Notes under the pieces: model-generated
What the model was told of the DNA's origin: nothing
Seen by the model: only the letters and a program-made list of their open reading frames with translations
Databases searched by the model: none
Shown: positions 29,892-35,821 of the stretch, in pieces
How positions within the stretch are numbered: the stretch's first letter is position 1
How the letters are laid out: each line of letters opens with the position of its first letter
Assembly (NCBI GenBank): GCA_023228245.1
Contig: JALOBN010000027.1
Location: 1-36,242 of the forward strand
DNA: 36,242 nucleotides
Source of the DNA: Candidatus Pacearchaeota archaeon
Lineage (GTDB): Archaea > Nanoarchaeota > Nanoarchaeia > Pacearchaeales > GW2011-AR1
Direction of reading: 5' to 3'
Program-made: the position numbers and the translations under genes

Positions 29892-30696
29892 ACGTCCTCC
29901 ACGTCTCTGCAATCGCCTTGAAAATCGGGTAGGCCTGCTGCGGGACAACCGCATTTCCCAAGGCCCTCACTCGGTCCACCCTTCCGGGAAACCCATGTAC
30001 CACTCGCACCACGTCGGGTTCAGCTGCCCACCAATCTGCACCACGAGCGGCTCCGTACATTGCGCTCCCGGCATCCGAGCTCCGCCCTTCGCGGATTGGC
30101 AGTCCCTCGATAGCAACGTCGGGAACATCTCCGGCTTCAGGGCTATCGCCCGAAGTTGCCTTCCCCTCTTTATTCCGTCCGTTGACGCCGCCCCGTTCGC
30201 ATCGCTTGTTTTCATTGTGGGCCACAATGAAAATTCTGTTTCTCCGGTGCCACGCCCCGACGGAGCAAGCTGGAACAAGGAGCGGCACGACCTCGTATCC
30301 CGCAGCTTCCAGGTCAGTGCAAACGCGCTCGAATACCATTCCCTGCTCGATAGACAGGAGGCCAGGAACGTTCTCAGCGACAACCCAGGCCGGCGCAAGC
30401 GCACGTACGACTCTAAGCATCTGCGGCCATAGGTGGCGGTCGTCCTGCGTGCCTCCTCTCTTTCCTGCGACGGAAAACGGCTGGCACGGGAATCCGCCGG
30501 AAACAAGGTCAACTGGACCGAGGTCGGCGTCGGGGAAGTCCTTGATGTCTGCGCACCTGTGGACTCCCGGCCAGTGCTTGGCCAGGACTCGGCGGCAGTA
30601 GTCGCTCCGTTCGACCTGGGCGATGGTGCGGAAACCTGCCCACTCAGCGGCAAGGTCAAGCCCTCCGATACCTGAGAACAACGAAACATGAGTCAC
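29881..30696 (-). CDS. C5-cytosine DNA methyltransferase, 271 aa
   Basis: Motif I is SLFSGIGGLDLAAEWAGF (5-22), motif IV GGFPCQPFSVAGK with catalytic Cys71, and motif VI AENVPGL with Glu108. Motif VIII is RRNRIFIVAH, and the C-terminal motif is RALGNAVVPQQAYPIF. The target-recognition stretch between VIII and IX is short, as in many phage enzymes. The start is GTG at 30694-30696, overlapping the upstream stop (GTGA), with GGAG upstream; the frame back to 31032 is a shadow. It likely protects phage DNA from restriction. Confidence 0.9.
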   Translation of the reverse strand: MTHVSLFSGIGGLDLAAEWAGFRTIAQVERSDYCRRVLAKHWPGVHRCADIKDFPDADLGPVDLVSGGFPCQPFSVAGKRGGTQDDRHLWPQMLRVVRALAPAWVVAENVPGLLSIEQGMVFERVCTDLEAAGYEVVPLLVPACSVGAWHRRNRIFIVAHNENKRCERGGVNGRNKEGKATSGDSPEAGDVPDVAIEGLPIREGRSSDAGSAMYGAARGADWWAAEPDVVRVVHGFPGRVDRVRALGNAVVPQQAYPIFKAIAETWRTYDR

Positions 30697-30815
30697 CACC
30701 TTCTCCCGAACGTCTCGCGGTTCCACGCCCTCATCCTGCGCTCCCAGTCCGCGTCCTCCGCCTCGCGCTCCACCCTGCGGCGCCGGATCGCTTCGATGGC
30801 TGCGGCGCGGGTCAT
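30693..30815 (-). CDS. Small basic protein, 40 aa
   Basis: The sequence MTRAAAIEAIRRRRVEREAE continues DADWERRMRAWNRETFGRRW: a single charged helix rich in Arg. Start and stop overlap neighbouring genes as ATGA and GTGA. No family recognised; the length makes function prediction unsafe. Confidence 0.5.
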   Translation of the reverse strand: MTRAAAIEAIRRRRVEREAEDADWERRMRAWNRETFGRRW

Positions 30816-31042
30816 GGTTTGCGCTCCCACACGTGGTATAAACCGCATCGCTTGCATGCGCGTTGCCTCCATCCGTTTCGCTCCATACTCTCGGCCCATC
30901 GGTGCCAGTCGCCGTATCGTCGCGGTTCGTCGGCTCGATGTCGGCATGTGTGCGCCTTGTCGAAACCACCATGCACAGGGCAGGACATTGGGTTGATATC
31001 GCAACGGCACTTATGGGTAAGGAGTGTATCAACGCGGGTCAC
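30812..31042 (-). CDS. Cys-rich zinc-binding-like protein, 76 aa
   Basis: The start is GTG (31040-31042), overlapping the upstream stop (GTGA). It has HKCRCDINPMSCPVHGGFDK in the N-terminal half and ACKRCGLYHVWERKP at the end, giving a C-x-C...C-x2-H and a C-x2-C pair. This resembles small phage metal-binding proteins. Function unknown. Confidence 0.6.
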   Translation of the reverse strand: MTRVDTLLTHKCRCDINPMSCPVHGGFDKAHTCRHRADEPRRYGDWHRWAESMERNGWRQRACKRCGLYHVWERKP

Positions 31043-31209
31043 TGGGCACGCTCCGGTTTCTGCCACCTGTAGACGTATCCGCCGCCTCCATGCTTCGGAA
31101 GCATCGACCCGAGGGCTCCGCAGACCGAGCACCACCCGCGCGGATAGATGGATGTCTGAGGATAAAACCATGTAACCTTGCCGTCTGGATGCCTGCATCG
31201 CTTGCTCAT
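31039..31209 (-). CDS. Small Cys-containing phage protein, 56 aa
   Basis: The product begins MSKRCRHPDGKVTWFYPQTS and contains WCSVCGALGSMLPKHGGGGY followed by VYRWQKPE. The W-C-S-x-C-G-A pattern is common in short phage early proteins. It begins at an ATGA overlap with the upstream stop and ends in a GTGA overlap. Confidence 0.65.
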   Translation of the reverse strand: MSKRCRHPDGKVTWFYPQTSIYPRGWCSVCGALGSMLPKHGGGGYVYRWQKPERAQ

Positions 31210-31979
31210 TTGCCGTCGTCTCCTTGTTTTGCGATGCGGTCCTTGATCTCGTCCGCCATGATGGAGCTGAGGTTGTCGTATGCCCTTGTCAGCGTCTTGA
31301 CGCCGTTAGCCAGGCCTCCCAGTTCGCTTCGGTACGTGGGCAGGTGCAACGTGATGCGCTCCAGCTCATCGATGCGCCGGTCCATGTCGTTCATCCGCGC
31401 CCAGTGGCTTTTCTCCTTGCGCTCCAGCTCTGCCACGCGGTCCTCCAGCGTTGGGTTGTCCAGCGCGGGGTCCTCGCGCGTGGCGTCCGTGGGGGTGGGA
31501 TCTGGGTAGCGTGAGCTAGCCCTTTCGACCGCGCTTTCCTTGCGAATGGGAGTCCAGCTATCTCCTGTCCAGCATTCGTGTACCCCAGCAACAAACGCCT
31601 CCAGCTCTCGCCTGCGGGTCATGGCCTCCCACTCTGCAACGCGCTCTCTTTCAGAGGCCCATGTGCGGAATATGCCGGGCTCCGCAGGCTCGGCGGGGAC
31701 GGGCTCGGGACGGTAGCAGGCGTACCTGGGTTCTGCACTGGTTTTATGTTTTTTATTCCACCGGCAACCGCCTTCTATGCATCCGAAGGTATTGTACGAT
31801 CCTCGATTCCCGCACCTCACCATCTGCCCGGCGTCGGGAGCATGGTCCAGGGCGCGGATGGCGTTATGTAATCGTGTTTCAGGATGCTCCCCCTTGTGGG
31901 ATTCGTCGCCTTGGCGGGTCCATACTTCCCATAACTTCGCCGCCTCGATGACGGCCTGCTCTTCGCGTGTTGAGCTCAT
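31206..31979 (-). CDS. Hypothetical protein with C-terminal coiled coil, 257 aa
   Basis: The N-terminal third (EEQAVIEAAKLWEVWTRQGD, then LHNAIRALDHAPD) is helical, the middle has CIEGGCRWN and a Pro/Ala-rich segment, and the last 90 residues form a coiled coil (TLEDRVAELERKEKSHWARM). The ATG at 31977-31979 follows AAGGA and overlaps the upstream stop. The LW..W/HN.I.ALDHAP section recurs in phage early proteins of unknown function. Confidence 0.55.
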   Translation of the reverse strand: MSSTREEQAVIEAAKLWEVWTRQGDESHKGEHPETRLHNAIRALDHAPDAGQMVRCGNRGSYNTFGCIEGGCRWNKKHKTSAEPRYACYRPEPVPAEPAEPGIFRTWASERERVAEWEAMTRRRELEAFVAGVHECWTGDSWTPIRKESAVERASSRYPDPTPTDATREDPALDNPTLEDRVAELERKEKSHWARMNDMDRRIDELERITLHLPTYRSELGGLANGVKTLTRAYDNLSSIMADEIKDRIAKQGDDGK

Positions 31980-32128
31980 TTCGCTTTTCCTTTCTTCTCG
32001 GGGACACAGGCGGGACATGCATCGTAGTTCAACGCGCAGTTCCGATCCTTCTCATGTAGGCTTCGATGTCTGCAACGCTCATGGCATGTCTTCCGCTTCG
32101 CGCACGGCTTCATCCACTGCGCTTTCAT
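31976..32128 (-). CDS. Cys-rich miniprotein, 50 aa
   Basis: The product begins MKAQWMKPCAKRKTCHERCR and contains NCALNYDACPACVPEKKGKA. Six cysteines and several histidines in 50 residues suggest a small zinc-binding domain. Start (32126-32128) and stop overlap the neighbours as ATGA. Function unknown. Confidence 0.6.
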   Translation of the reverse strand: MKAQWMKPCAKRKTCHERCRHRSLHEKDRNCALNYDACPACVPEKKGKAK

Positions 32129-32442
32129 GCTTTGCCTCCGTGCAGTGCATCCAAAAGATCGTCAAACTCCCTGACGTACTTTGGCCCCTGGTAGCCCTGG
32201 GGCGCATGGTTTGCGTATAGCTCCCATACTGCTTTGTATTCTGGATCTTCGTGGATCGCCGCCAGACGATCCGCGAATACCTGAGCCGCCTCCCTCAGCT
32301 TCGCTCCCATGGCGAGGAGCGGGTCGATGTCCTCCACAAGGTATATCCGATCCTGAGATAGGGACCGAATACGCACTACGTCACCATGACCAGACGTAAG
32401 GCGAACGGCATCCATTGGTGTGTACTTCACCGGCTCATTCAT
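32125..32442 (-). CDS. Hypothetical protein, 105 aa
   Basis: The ATG at 32440-32442 has AAGGAG upstream. The N-terminus (AVRLTSGHGDVVRIRSLSQD followed by RIYLVEDIDP) is beta-rich and the second half is helical (AAQVFADRLAAIHEDPEYKA). No family recognised. It overlaps the small XRE gene by 8 bp. Confidence 0.55.
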   Translation of the reverse strand: MNEPVKYTPMDAVRLTSGHGDVVRIRSLSQDRIYLVEDIDPLLAMGAKLREAAQVFADRLAAIHEDPEYKAVWELYANHAPQGYQGPKYVREFDDLLDALHGGKA

Positions 32443-32620
32443 GGGGCGCTCCTTTCTTACATGCTCCACGGATCTTTTCGATCTCGGTAACGGTAGGAAC
32501 AACCTTGCTGTTTTCTATTTCCGAGATGCGCAAAGTAGACATACCGATTTTCACTCCTATCTCTCGCATGGTCTGACCGGTATGTACTCGAAGCAAATGT
32601 AGAGAGTCTCCGATGGTCAT
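32435..32620 (-). CDS. Small XRE-family helix-turn-helix protein, 61 aa
   Basis: The sequence LRVHTGQTMREIGVKIGMST followed by LRISEIENSKVVPTVTEIEK is a single XRE/Cro-type domain (helix 2 TMREIGVKIG, helix 3 TLRISEIEN) with nothing else. It could be a Cro-like repressor. The start overlaps the Lar-like gene stop (ATGA). No operator was identified. Confidence 0.75.
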   Translation of the reverse strand: MTIGDSLHLLRVHTGQTMREIGVKIGMSTLRISEIENSKVVPTVTEIEKIRGACKKGAPHE

Positions 32621-33192
32621 GCCCCGCTCCTGTATGACGGCCCGTCCGGCGCCTTCGGTGCGGGATGCGCGGCAAAGTAAGCGCGGGCCAGTTTGACAAT
32701 CGCTTCGTAGCCATATTCAAAATCTCCGCCCTCCGTCTCCTCATTGCCGTCCTCATATTCCGGCGCCAATTTCTGCCTGGCAATCTGTCGCAAGGTATCC
32801 ACCGCCTCCGCCAGCTCCGCACGCATCTCGGCAAGCTTGGCGTCCATGAAGGCGAGTTCATCACGCAGGGTTGCCTCGATTTTGGCAACTTCCCTCTGCT
32901 TCATTTGGTCGAACTTGGCCTTCATCTTGTCGAAGTTATCACTCATCTCTTCCCCCTTTCGAGCATCTCGCTCCAGCTCCGAGATCCGCTCCGCCTGCGC
33001 CTTGTTCGCTGCCGCAAGCGTGGAGATATCGGGATGCGCGCGGTTCCAGGCGGCGGAGGCTCCATCGCGGGTTTCGGTCAGCGGACCCGATGCCCCGCAA
33101 GTGCAAATGCAGTGATAGTAGTCAACGGTCCCGATTTGCATATAATGGTGCACTCCCGCCACCCCTCCGCATCCGCATGGGTTCAGGGTCAT
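32617..33192 (-). CDS. Lar-like restriction alleviation / zinc-ribbon protein, 191 aa
   Basis: The first about 50 residues (NPCGCGGVAGVHHYMQIG, then YYHCICTCGASGPLTETRDG followed by ASAAWNRA) match the Lar/DUF551-type phage domain: C-x-C-G-G, then C-x-C-G, ending in A-x-x-x-W-N-x-R/A. The remainder is coiled coil (DNFDKMKAKFDQMKQREVAK). Lar proteins of lambdoid phages relieve type I restriction. The long extension here is unusual. An ATGA overlap supports the start at 33190-33192. Confidence 0.65.
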   Translation of the reverse strand: MTLNPCGCGGVAGVHHYMQIGTVDYYHCICTCGASGPLTETRDGASAAWNRAHPDISTLAAANKAQAERISELERDARKGEEMSDNFDKMKAKFDQMKQREVAKIEATLRDELAFMDAKLAEMRAELAEAVDTLRQIARQKLAPEYEDGNEETEGGDFEYGYEAIVKLARAYFAAHPAPKAPDGPSYRSGA

Positions 33193-33458
33193 GGCGTGGC
33201 ACCCCTGCGTATCGTCGGACTGCCAATCGACGCCCAGGCTGATTCTATAGGCGCCTCCTTTCGCAACCTGGCCATATATTCATCGATGGCTTTTGCGGCG
33301 CGGTTGTAGGCATTCAAGGCGGCGCATTTGTTTCTCGAAGCCTCATCCTCTCGCTGTCTTGCGTCTGCAATAGCCTGTTCGCATTTGAGCAGTTCTTTTT
33401 CCAGGTCTGCGAGCGGAACCACCGGCCTGTCGTCGATATCCATCTTGGCTTCCATCAT
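33189..33458 (-). CDS. Small helical protein, 89 aa
   Basis: The product is charged and coiled-coil-like (LADLEKELLKCEQAIADARQ, then AYNRAAKAIDEYMARLRKE). The start overlaps the upstream stop (ATGA). Function unknown; no motif. Confidence 0.55.
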   Translation of the reverse strand: MMEAKMDIDDRPVVPLADLEKELLKCEQAIADARQREDEASRNKCAALNAYNRAAKAIDEYMARLRKEAPIESAWASIGSPTIRRGATP

Positions 33459-33754
33459 GTCCCTGCCTCCTTGCGTGCGTCGATGACGGCGGAGTCGATA
33501 CTACGCGCTTCGATGGCGCCTTTTCGCCATTGCCCAAGGGTAAACCCCGCAACCGTCGTACTGTCCGGGTCGTGCTCGAACAACAGTAGGTAGTCTGCCG
33601 CCAGCACAATAGCCGCCTTTCGGAATCGCTCCGCCGCATCCGCCAGCTCGCGCAGGGCCTTGTCCTTGCGGTCGATGGCGGTGTCCTGTTTCTTGATGCG
33701 ACTGATTGCGTCGGTATAGTCCTCCTCAAAGTGGAACAACGTCTTTTTACCCAT
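33455..33754 (-). CDS. Hypothetical protein, 99 aa
   Basis: The ATG at 33752-33754 follows GGAGGAGGAG, which begins directly after the tRNA 3' end; the frame back to 33769 is not needed. The protein has a helix (KDKALRELADAAERFRKAAI) and ends in a mixed segment (AGFTLGQWRKGAIEARSIDS). Function unknown. Confidence 0.55.
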   Translation of the reverse strand: MGKKTLFHFEEDYTDAISRIKKQDTAIDRKDKALRELADAAERFRKAAIVLAADYLLLFEHDPDSTTVAGFTLGQWRKGAIEARSIDSAVIDARKEAGT

Positions 33755-33768
33755 CTTCTCCTCCTCCA

Positions 33769-33841
33769 AGCCGCCGCGCCGATTTGAACGGCGGACCTCG
33801 TGATCACAAATCTAGCGCTCTACCAACTGAGCTACGGCGGC
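33769..33841 (-). tRNA. tRNA, anticodon UGU (Thr-like), with disrupted anticodon stem
   Basis: Acceptor GCCGCCG/CGGCGGC is perfect, the D-arm is GCTCAGTTGGTAGAGC, and the T-arm CGCCG-TTCAAAT-CGGCG is perfect. The anticodon arm is CTAGA-TTTGTGA-TCACG: pairs 27-43, 30-40 and 31-39 form, but 28-42 and 29-41 are mismatched. The loop gives anticodon TGT with G at position 37 instead of the usual A. CCA is not encoded. It lies inside the early operon between two short genes. The arms support a genuine tRNA fold, but the decoding arm is odd. Confidence 0.8.
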
Positions 33842-33853
33842 AAATAACGCGCA

Positions 33854-34006
33854 TCACCTGGACACCTTTGGCTCCTTTTTACGTTCTTTGTATTGGTCAC
33901 AGTTATGAGTTCTGTATATGTAGACAGCATGGATATTGGTGCATGATCCCTGATTTATATTGCTTTTGGGATTCGCCTTGCACCAAACACAGTTAGTACA
34001 TTTCAC
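33854..34006 (-). CDS. Cys-rich miniprotein, 50 aa
   Basis: The start is GTG (34004-34006) with AAGGAG 8 bases upstream. The product begins (V/M)KCTNCVWCKANPKSNINQ and contains GSCTNIHAVYIYRTHNCDQY. Cys3, 6, 9, 22 and 36 suggest a zinc site. I recognise similar short C-x2-C-x2-C phage proteins without a known function. It lies between a structured non-coding region and the tRNA. Confidence 0.65.
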   Translation of the reverse strand: MKCTNCVWCKANPKSNINQGSCTNIHAVYIYRTHNCDQYKERKKEPKVSR

Positions 34007-34027
34007 CGTGTCGTCTCCTTTCAAAAG

Positions 34028-34122
34028 GCGGATTGATTCGGCGCCGAAGTGGCTCTCGTTGCCCTAACTCGGCGTTCCCGGATAGACTCCGGTCCGATCT
34101 TGCTTCTTCCGAATCAATCCGC
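34028..34122 (-). other. 14-bp perfect inverted repeat enclosing two hairpins
   Basis: GCGGATTGATTCGG (34122-34109 on the minus strand) pairs perfectly with 34041-34028. Inside are a CCGG-N7-CCGG hairpin (34092-34078) and a CGCCGA/TCGGCG hairpin (34074-34042). After the closing stem come C, four T's and a Shine-Dalgarno. The closing stem has the same length as P1 of the two leader RNAs, but the inner sequence is not alignable, so kinship is uncertain. Confidence 0.55.
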
Positions 34123-34125
34123 ATA

Positions 34126-34184
34126 TGGAGCGTACCGGAGTCGAACCGGTTTTTTCGCGCCCAGGCTCCGCCCTGCCACGCCCC
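34126..34184 (-). ncRNA. tRNA-like element lacking an anticodon arm
   Basis: The 59-nt element folds as acceptor GGGGCGT/ACGCTCC, including a G3-U70 wobble pair, with A at the discriminator position. It has a 4-bp D-like arm (CAGG-GCGGAG-CCTG), an 11-nt unpaired stretch where the anticodon arm should be, and a perfect T-arm ACCGG-TTCGACT-CCGGT. G3-U70 plus A73 is the alanine identity set, also used by tmRNA. It could be a tRNA mimic, a remnant of a tRNA or tmRNA, or coincidence. Confidence 0.4.
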
Positions 34185-34190
34185 CAAAGT

Positions 34191-34217
34191 GGCGGACCGG
34201 GATTCCTCCGATCCGCC
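34191..34217 (-). other. 10-bp hairpin, 7-nt loop
   Basis: GGCGGATCGG and CCGGTCCGCC (minus strand) flank AGGAATC, giving ten pairs with one T-G. It lies 6 bases upstream of the tRNA-like element and is not followed by a U-tract, so it is not a terminator. Confidence 0.5.
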
Positions 34218-34385
34218 GACGCAAGTTGGACTAAAAGAGCAATCCCGCAGTTACAGCGCGGTCCTGTCGCATTGGGTGTCACGGCGCTCACTCCGTCCCC
34301 AAAGCTGTTGACCAGAAATCCAGAAGCTCCCCCTCCTCGACCCGGCGCATGGCCTGGGAGTGATGTGAAACCCGCACAACGTGCG

Positions 34386-34640
34386 TTAGACACGGCTCGC
34401 CTCGATGGCGGCCAATATCTTGCTCTGTAAGCACACCCATGCCCGCGAGCACGTACGCACCCCCATGGAATGGATCATACCGTGGTGCTCCGCACAGAGG
34501 GCCAGGAGGTTGCTCGCCTTGTCCGTTCCTCCGGCGCCGCGCGTTCGAATGTGGTGCGGCCATTTCATGGAAGGCTTTTCGCAAACTTCGCAAAACGGAT
34601 GTGCAGTCCTATATGCGAGGTACTCCTTAGAGTATGTCAT
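34386..34640 (-). CDS. HNH endonuclease-like protein, 84 aa
   Basis: The HNH core is FCEVCEKPSMKWPHHIRTRG followed by AGGTDKASNLLALCAEHHGM: C-x2-C, the H-H pair, N-L and a final C-x2-H-H, which fits a zinc-stabilised HNH fold. The ATG at 34638-34640 has GGAG upstream and overlaps the preceding gene by 14 bp. In the early block it may process recombination intermediates or cut host DNA. It is far from the terminase genes, so it is not the packaging-associated HNH. Confidence 0.8.
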   Translation of the reverse strand: MTYSKEYLAYRTAHPFCEVCEKPSMKWPHHIRTRGAGGTDKASNLLALCAEHHGMIHSMGVRTCSRAWVCLQSKILAAIEASRV

Positions 34641-34929
34641 ACGACTCCACCAGCTTGATATTATATTCAGCCGCCCTGACATGACACCACTCGATAGCCG
34701 CCGCTTCCACTACCGAAGTTGCGTCCGCCTCGCTTATAGGGACAGATTTCCCGAGTATCATTACACGCGGCCATTCCGGGCAGTCCTCTTTCATCGCGGC
34801 CTTCATTTCGCTCATGTGATACCCGAGTGATGCGGCTATCGTGGCAAGATGCCCATGGAGATGATGGGACGCTGAGAACGGTCCCGTGCTCCTTGGCTTG
34901 CTTTGATAGCCGCACTTCGGGCAAATCAT
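34627..34929 (-). CDS. NinB-like putative recombination protein with N-terminal Cys pair, 100 aa
   Basis: After MICPKCGYQSKPRSTGPFSA the body reads HHLHGHLATIAASLGYHMSE, VPISEADAT, then EWCHVRAAEYNIKLVE. The pattern of a His/Ser-rich loop, K/E-rich helix, P-x-S-E-A-D-A-T and a final helix resembles phage NinB-like recombination mediators, but I am not certain. It lies directly downstream of the putative annealing protein (ATGA overlap). Confidence 0.5.
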   Translation of the reverse strand: MICPKCGYQSKPRSTGPFSASHHLHGHLATIAASLGYHMSEMKAAMKEDCPEWPRVMILGKSVPISEADATSVVEAAAIEWCHVRAAEYNIKLVESYDIL

Positions 34930-35819
34930 CTTGCCGACTCCGCGGGATCGTCGTCCTTGAATCCCTTGTCCGCATCGGCCGAAAGACCATCCCTCTCCTT
35001 GGCGGTTTTCATCCGATCAGTCACCAGCTTTTCCAGGTCGGCGCACTCGGACGAGAAACGTGGAACTTCCCATCCCTTGGTATGTATCGTTCCGCGCTTC
35101 TCCTCGATCAGCCCCGTGTCGAAGGCGGCCTGGATGCGGGCGATGTATGGCGCGAATGGATCGGCTTTCGACCCTTCCGGCTCGGAGTGTCCCATCGGCT
35201 CCTCTTCCTCTGGGTCAGCGATGTCCTGCGTGAAGATATCGGACGCGGCGCACGCCGTGATCGTCGCATCCACGACGGCGCGCTTCTTCGCCATCTTCAG
35301 CACGGTATTGTACGTGTCGGCGATGTCGGGATTTTCCTGCCTGGAAGAATCCTTGTACTTGACCCAGCACCATGCCCCGTCGATCTTTTTCATCCCGTAG
35401 CCCTGCTTGCGGTATTCCTGTTTTTTCTCCTTGGAGTCCGCCGGGATAGGGTCTCCAGTGTCCTCGAAATCAGCGATGTTACGGTAGCGGTACTTGCTTT
35501 CCATCGTCGAACAGTTGCCGACGCCCTGCCCAGCGAAAGCCCCGCCCTGGTGCCACAGGTCACACGTGACCTCGTACTCCCGATGCCCACCTGGAAGATC
35601 GTTCCGCGTAACGGTGAACTTCGGGAGAAGGCGGAAAGTGAAGCCGAGTTTTTCCGCCCCCGCTTTCAGCAAGGAAACTTTGTCGGTCCCTGGGATCTTG
35701 CCGTAGTGGGTTCCGGGTTGCATGACGGATTTCATCAAGGCTTGGATCTTGTCCACCTGAGCCTTGACTTCCGTCACCTCCATGCCCATCTCGGACGGCC
35801 GTACCATGATATCGCCCAT
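34926..35819 (-). CDS. Putative ssDNA-annealing recombination protein, 297 aa
   Basis: The start at 35817-35819 has GGAGG upstream; a frame back to 36098 lies within Gam. Segments are MKSVMQPGTHYGKIPGTDKV, LLKAGAEKLGFTFRLLPKFT, GHREYEVTCDLWH and VLKMAKKRAVVDATITACAA followed by SDIFTQDI. The last (KMAKKRA..DA......SD.FTQD) is a signature I associate with phage single-strand annealing / Rad52-like proteins. Position beside Gam supports a Red-like role in recombination of phage DNA. The C-terminal 70 residues are charged and likely flexible. Confidence 0.65.
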   Translation of the reverse strand: MGDIMVRPSEMGMEVTEVKAQVDKIQALMKSVMQPGTHYGKIPGTDKVSLLKAGAEKLGFTFRLLPKFTVTRNDLPGGHREYEVTCDLWHQGGAFAGQGVGNCSTMESKYRYRNIADFEDTGDPIPADSKEKKQEYRKQGYGMKKIDGAWCWVKYKDSSRQENPDIADTYNTVLKMAKKRAVVDATITACAASDIFTQDIADPEEEEPMGHSEPEGSKADPFAPYIARIQAAFDTGLIEEKRGTIHTKGWEVPRFSSECADLEKLVTDRMKTAKERDGLSADADKGFKDDDPAESAR

Positions 35820-35821
35820 CC

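Larger units (their letters stand above)
34007..34385 (-). ncRNA. 379-bp gene-poor structured region (candidate non-coding RNA)
   Basis: Between the HNH gene and the Cys-rich miniprotein I find no convincing gene. A 29-residue GTG frame at 34288-34377 (ending LLDFWSTALGTE) is possible. In minus-strand order the region holds a 10-bp hairpin (34217-34191), a tRNA-like fold (34184-34126) and a 14-bp closed two-hairpin structure (34122-34028). Then come CTTTTG and the AAGGAG of the next gene. Codon-like composition breaks down and base pairing is dense, which fits an RNA rather than a protein. No promoter of its own is obvious. Confidence 0.45.

Noticed and set aside
34126..34150. attP core derived from a host tRNA 3' end
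   Set aside because: No integrase gene is present anywhere in the window, and the similarity covers only T-arm and acceptor.
34126..34155. Plus-strand hairpin ACCGG-N7-CCGGT followed by six T's as a plus-strand terminator
   Set aside because: The stem is only 5 bp and no gene lies on the plus strand; the same bases form the T-arm of the minus-strand tRNA-like element.
34126..34340. tmRNA (ssrA) gene ending in GGTTCGACTCC
   Set aside because: The 3' end looks like tmRNA, but I find no matching 5' portion with the conserved segment, no tag reading frame and no ring of pseudoknots.
34064..34393. 109-codon GTG open frame across the structured region
   Set aside because: Its sequence is Gly/Pro/Arg-rich and encodes no recognisable fold; it runs through the hairpins and tRNA-like element and has no ribosome site.
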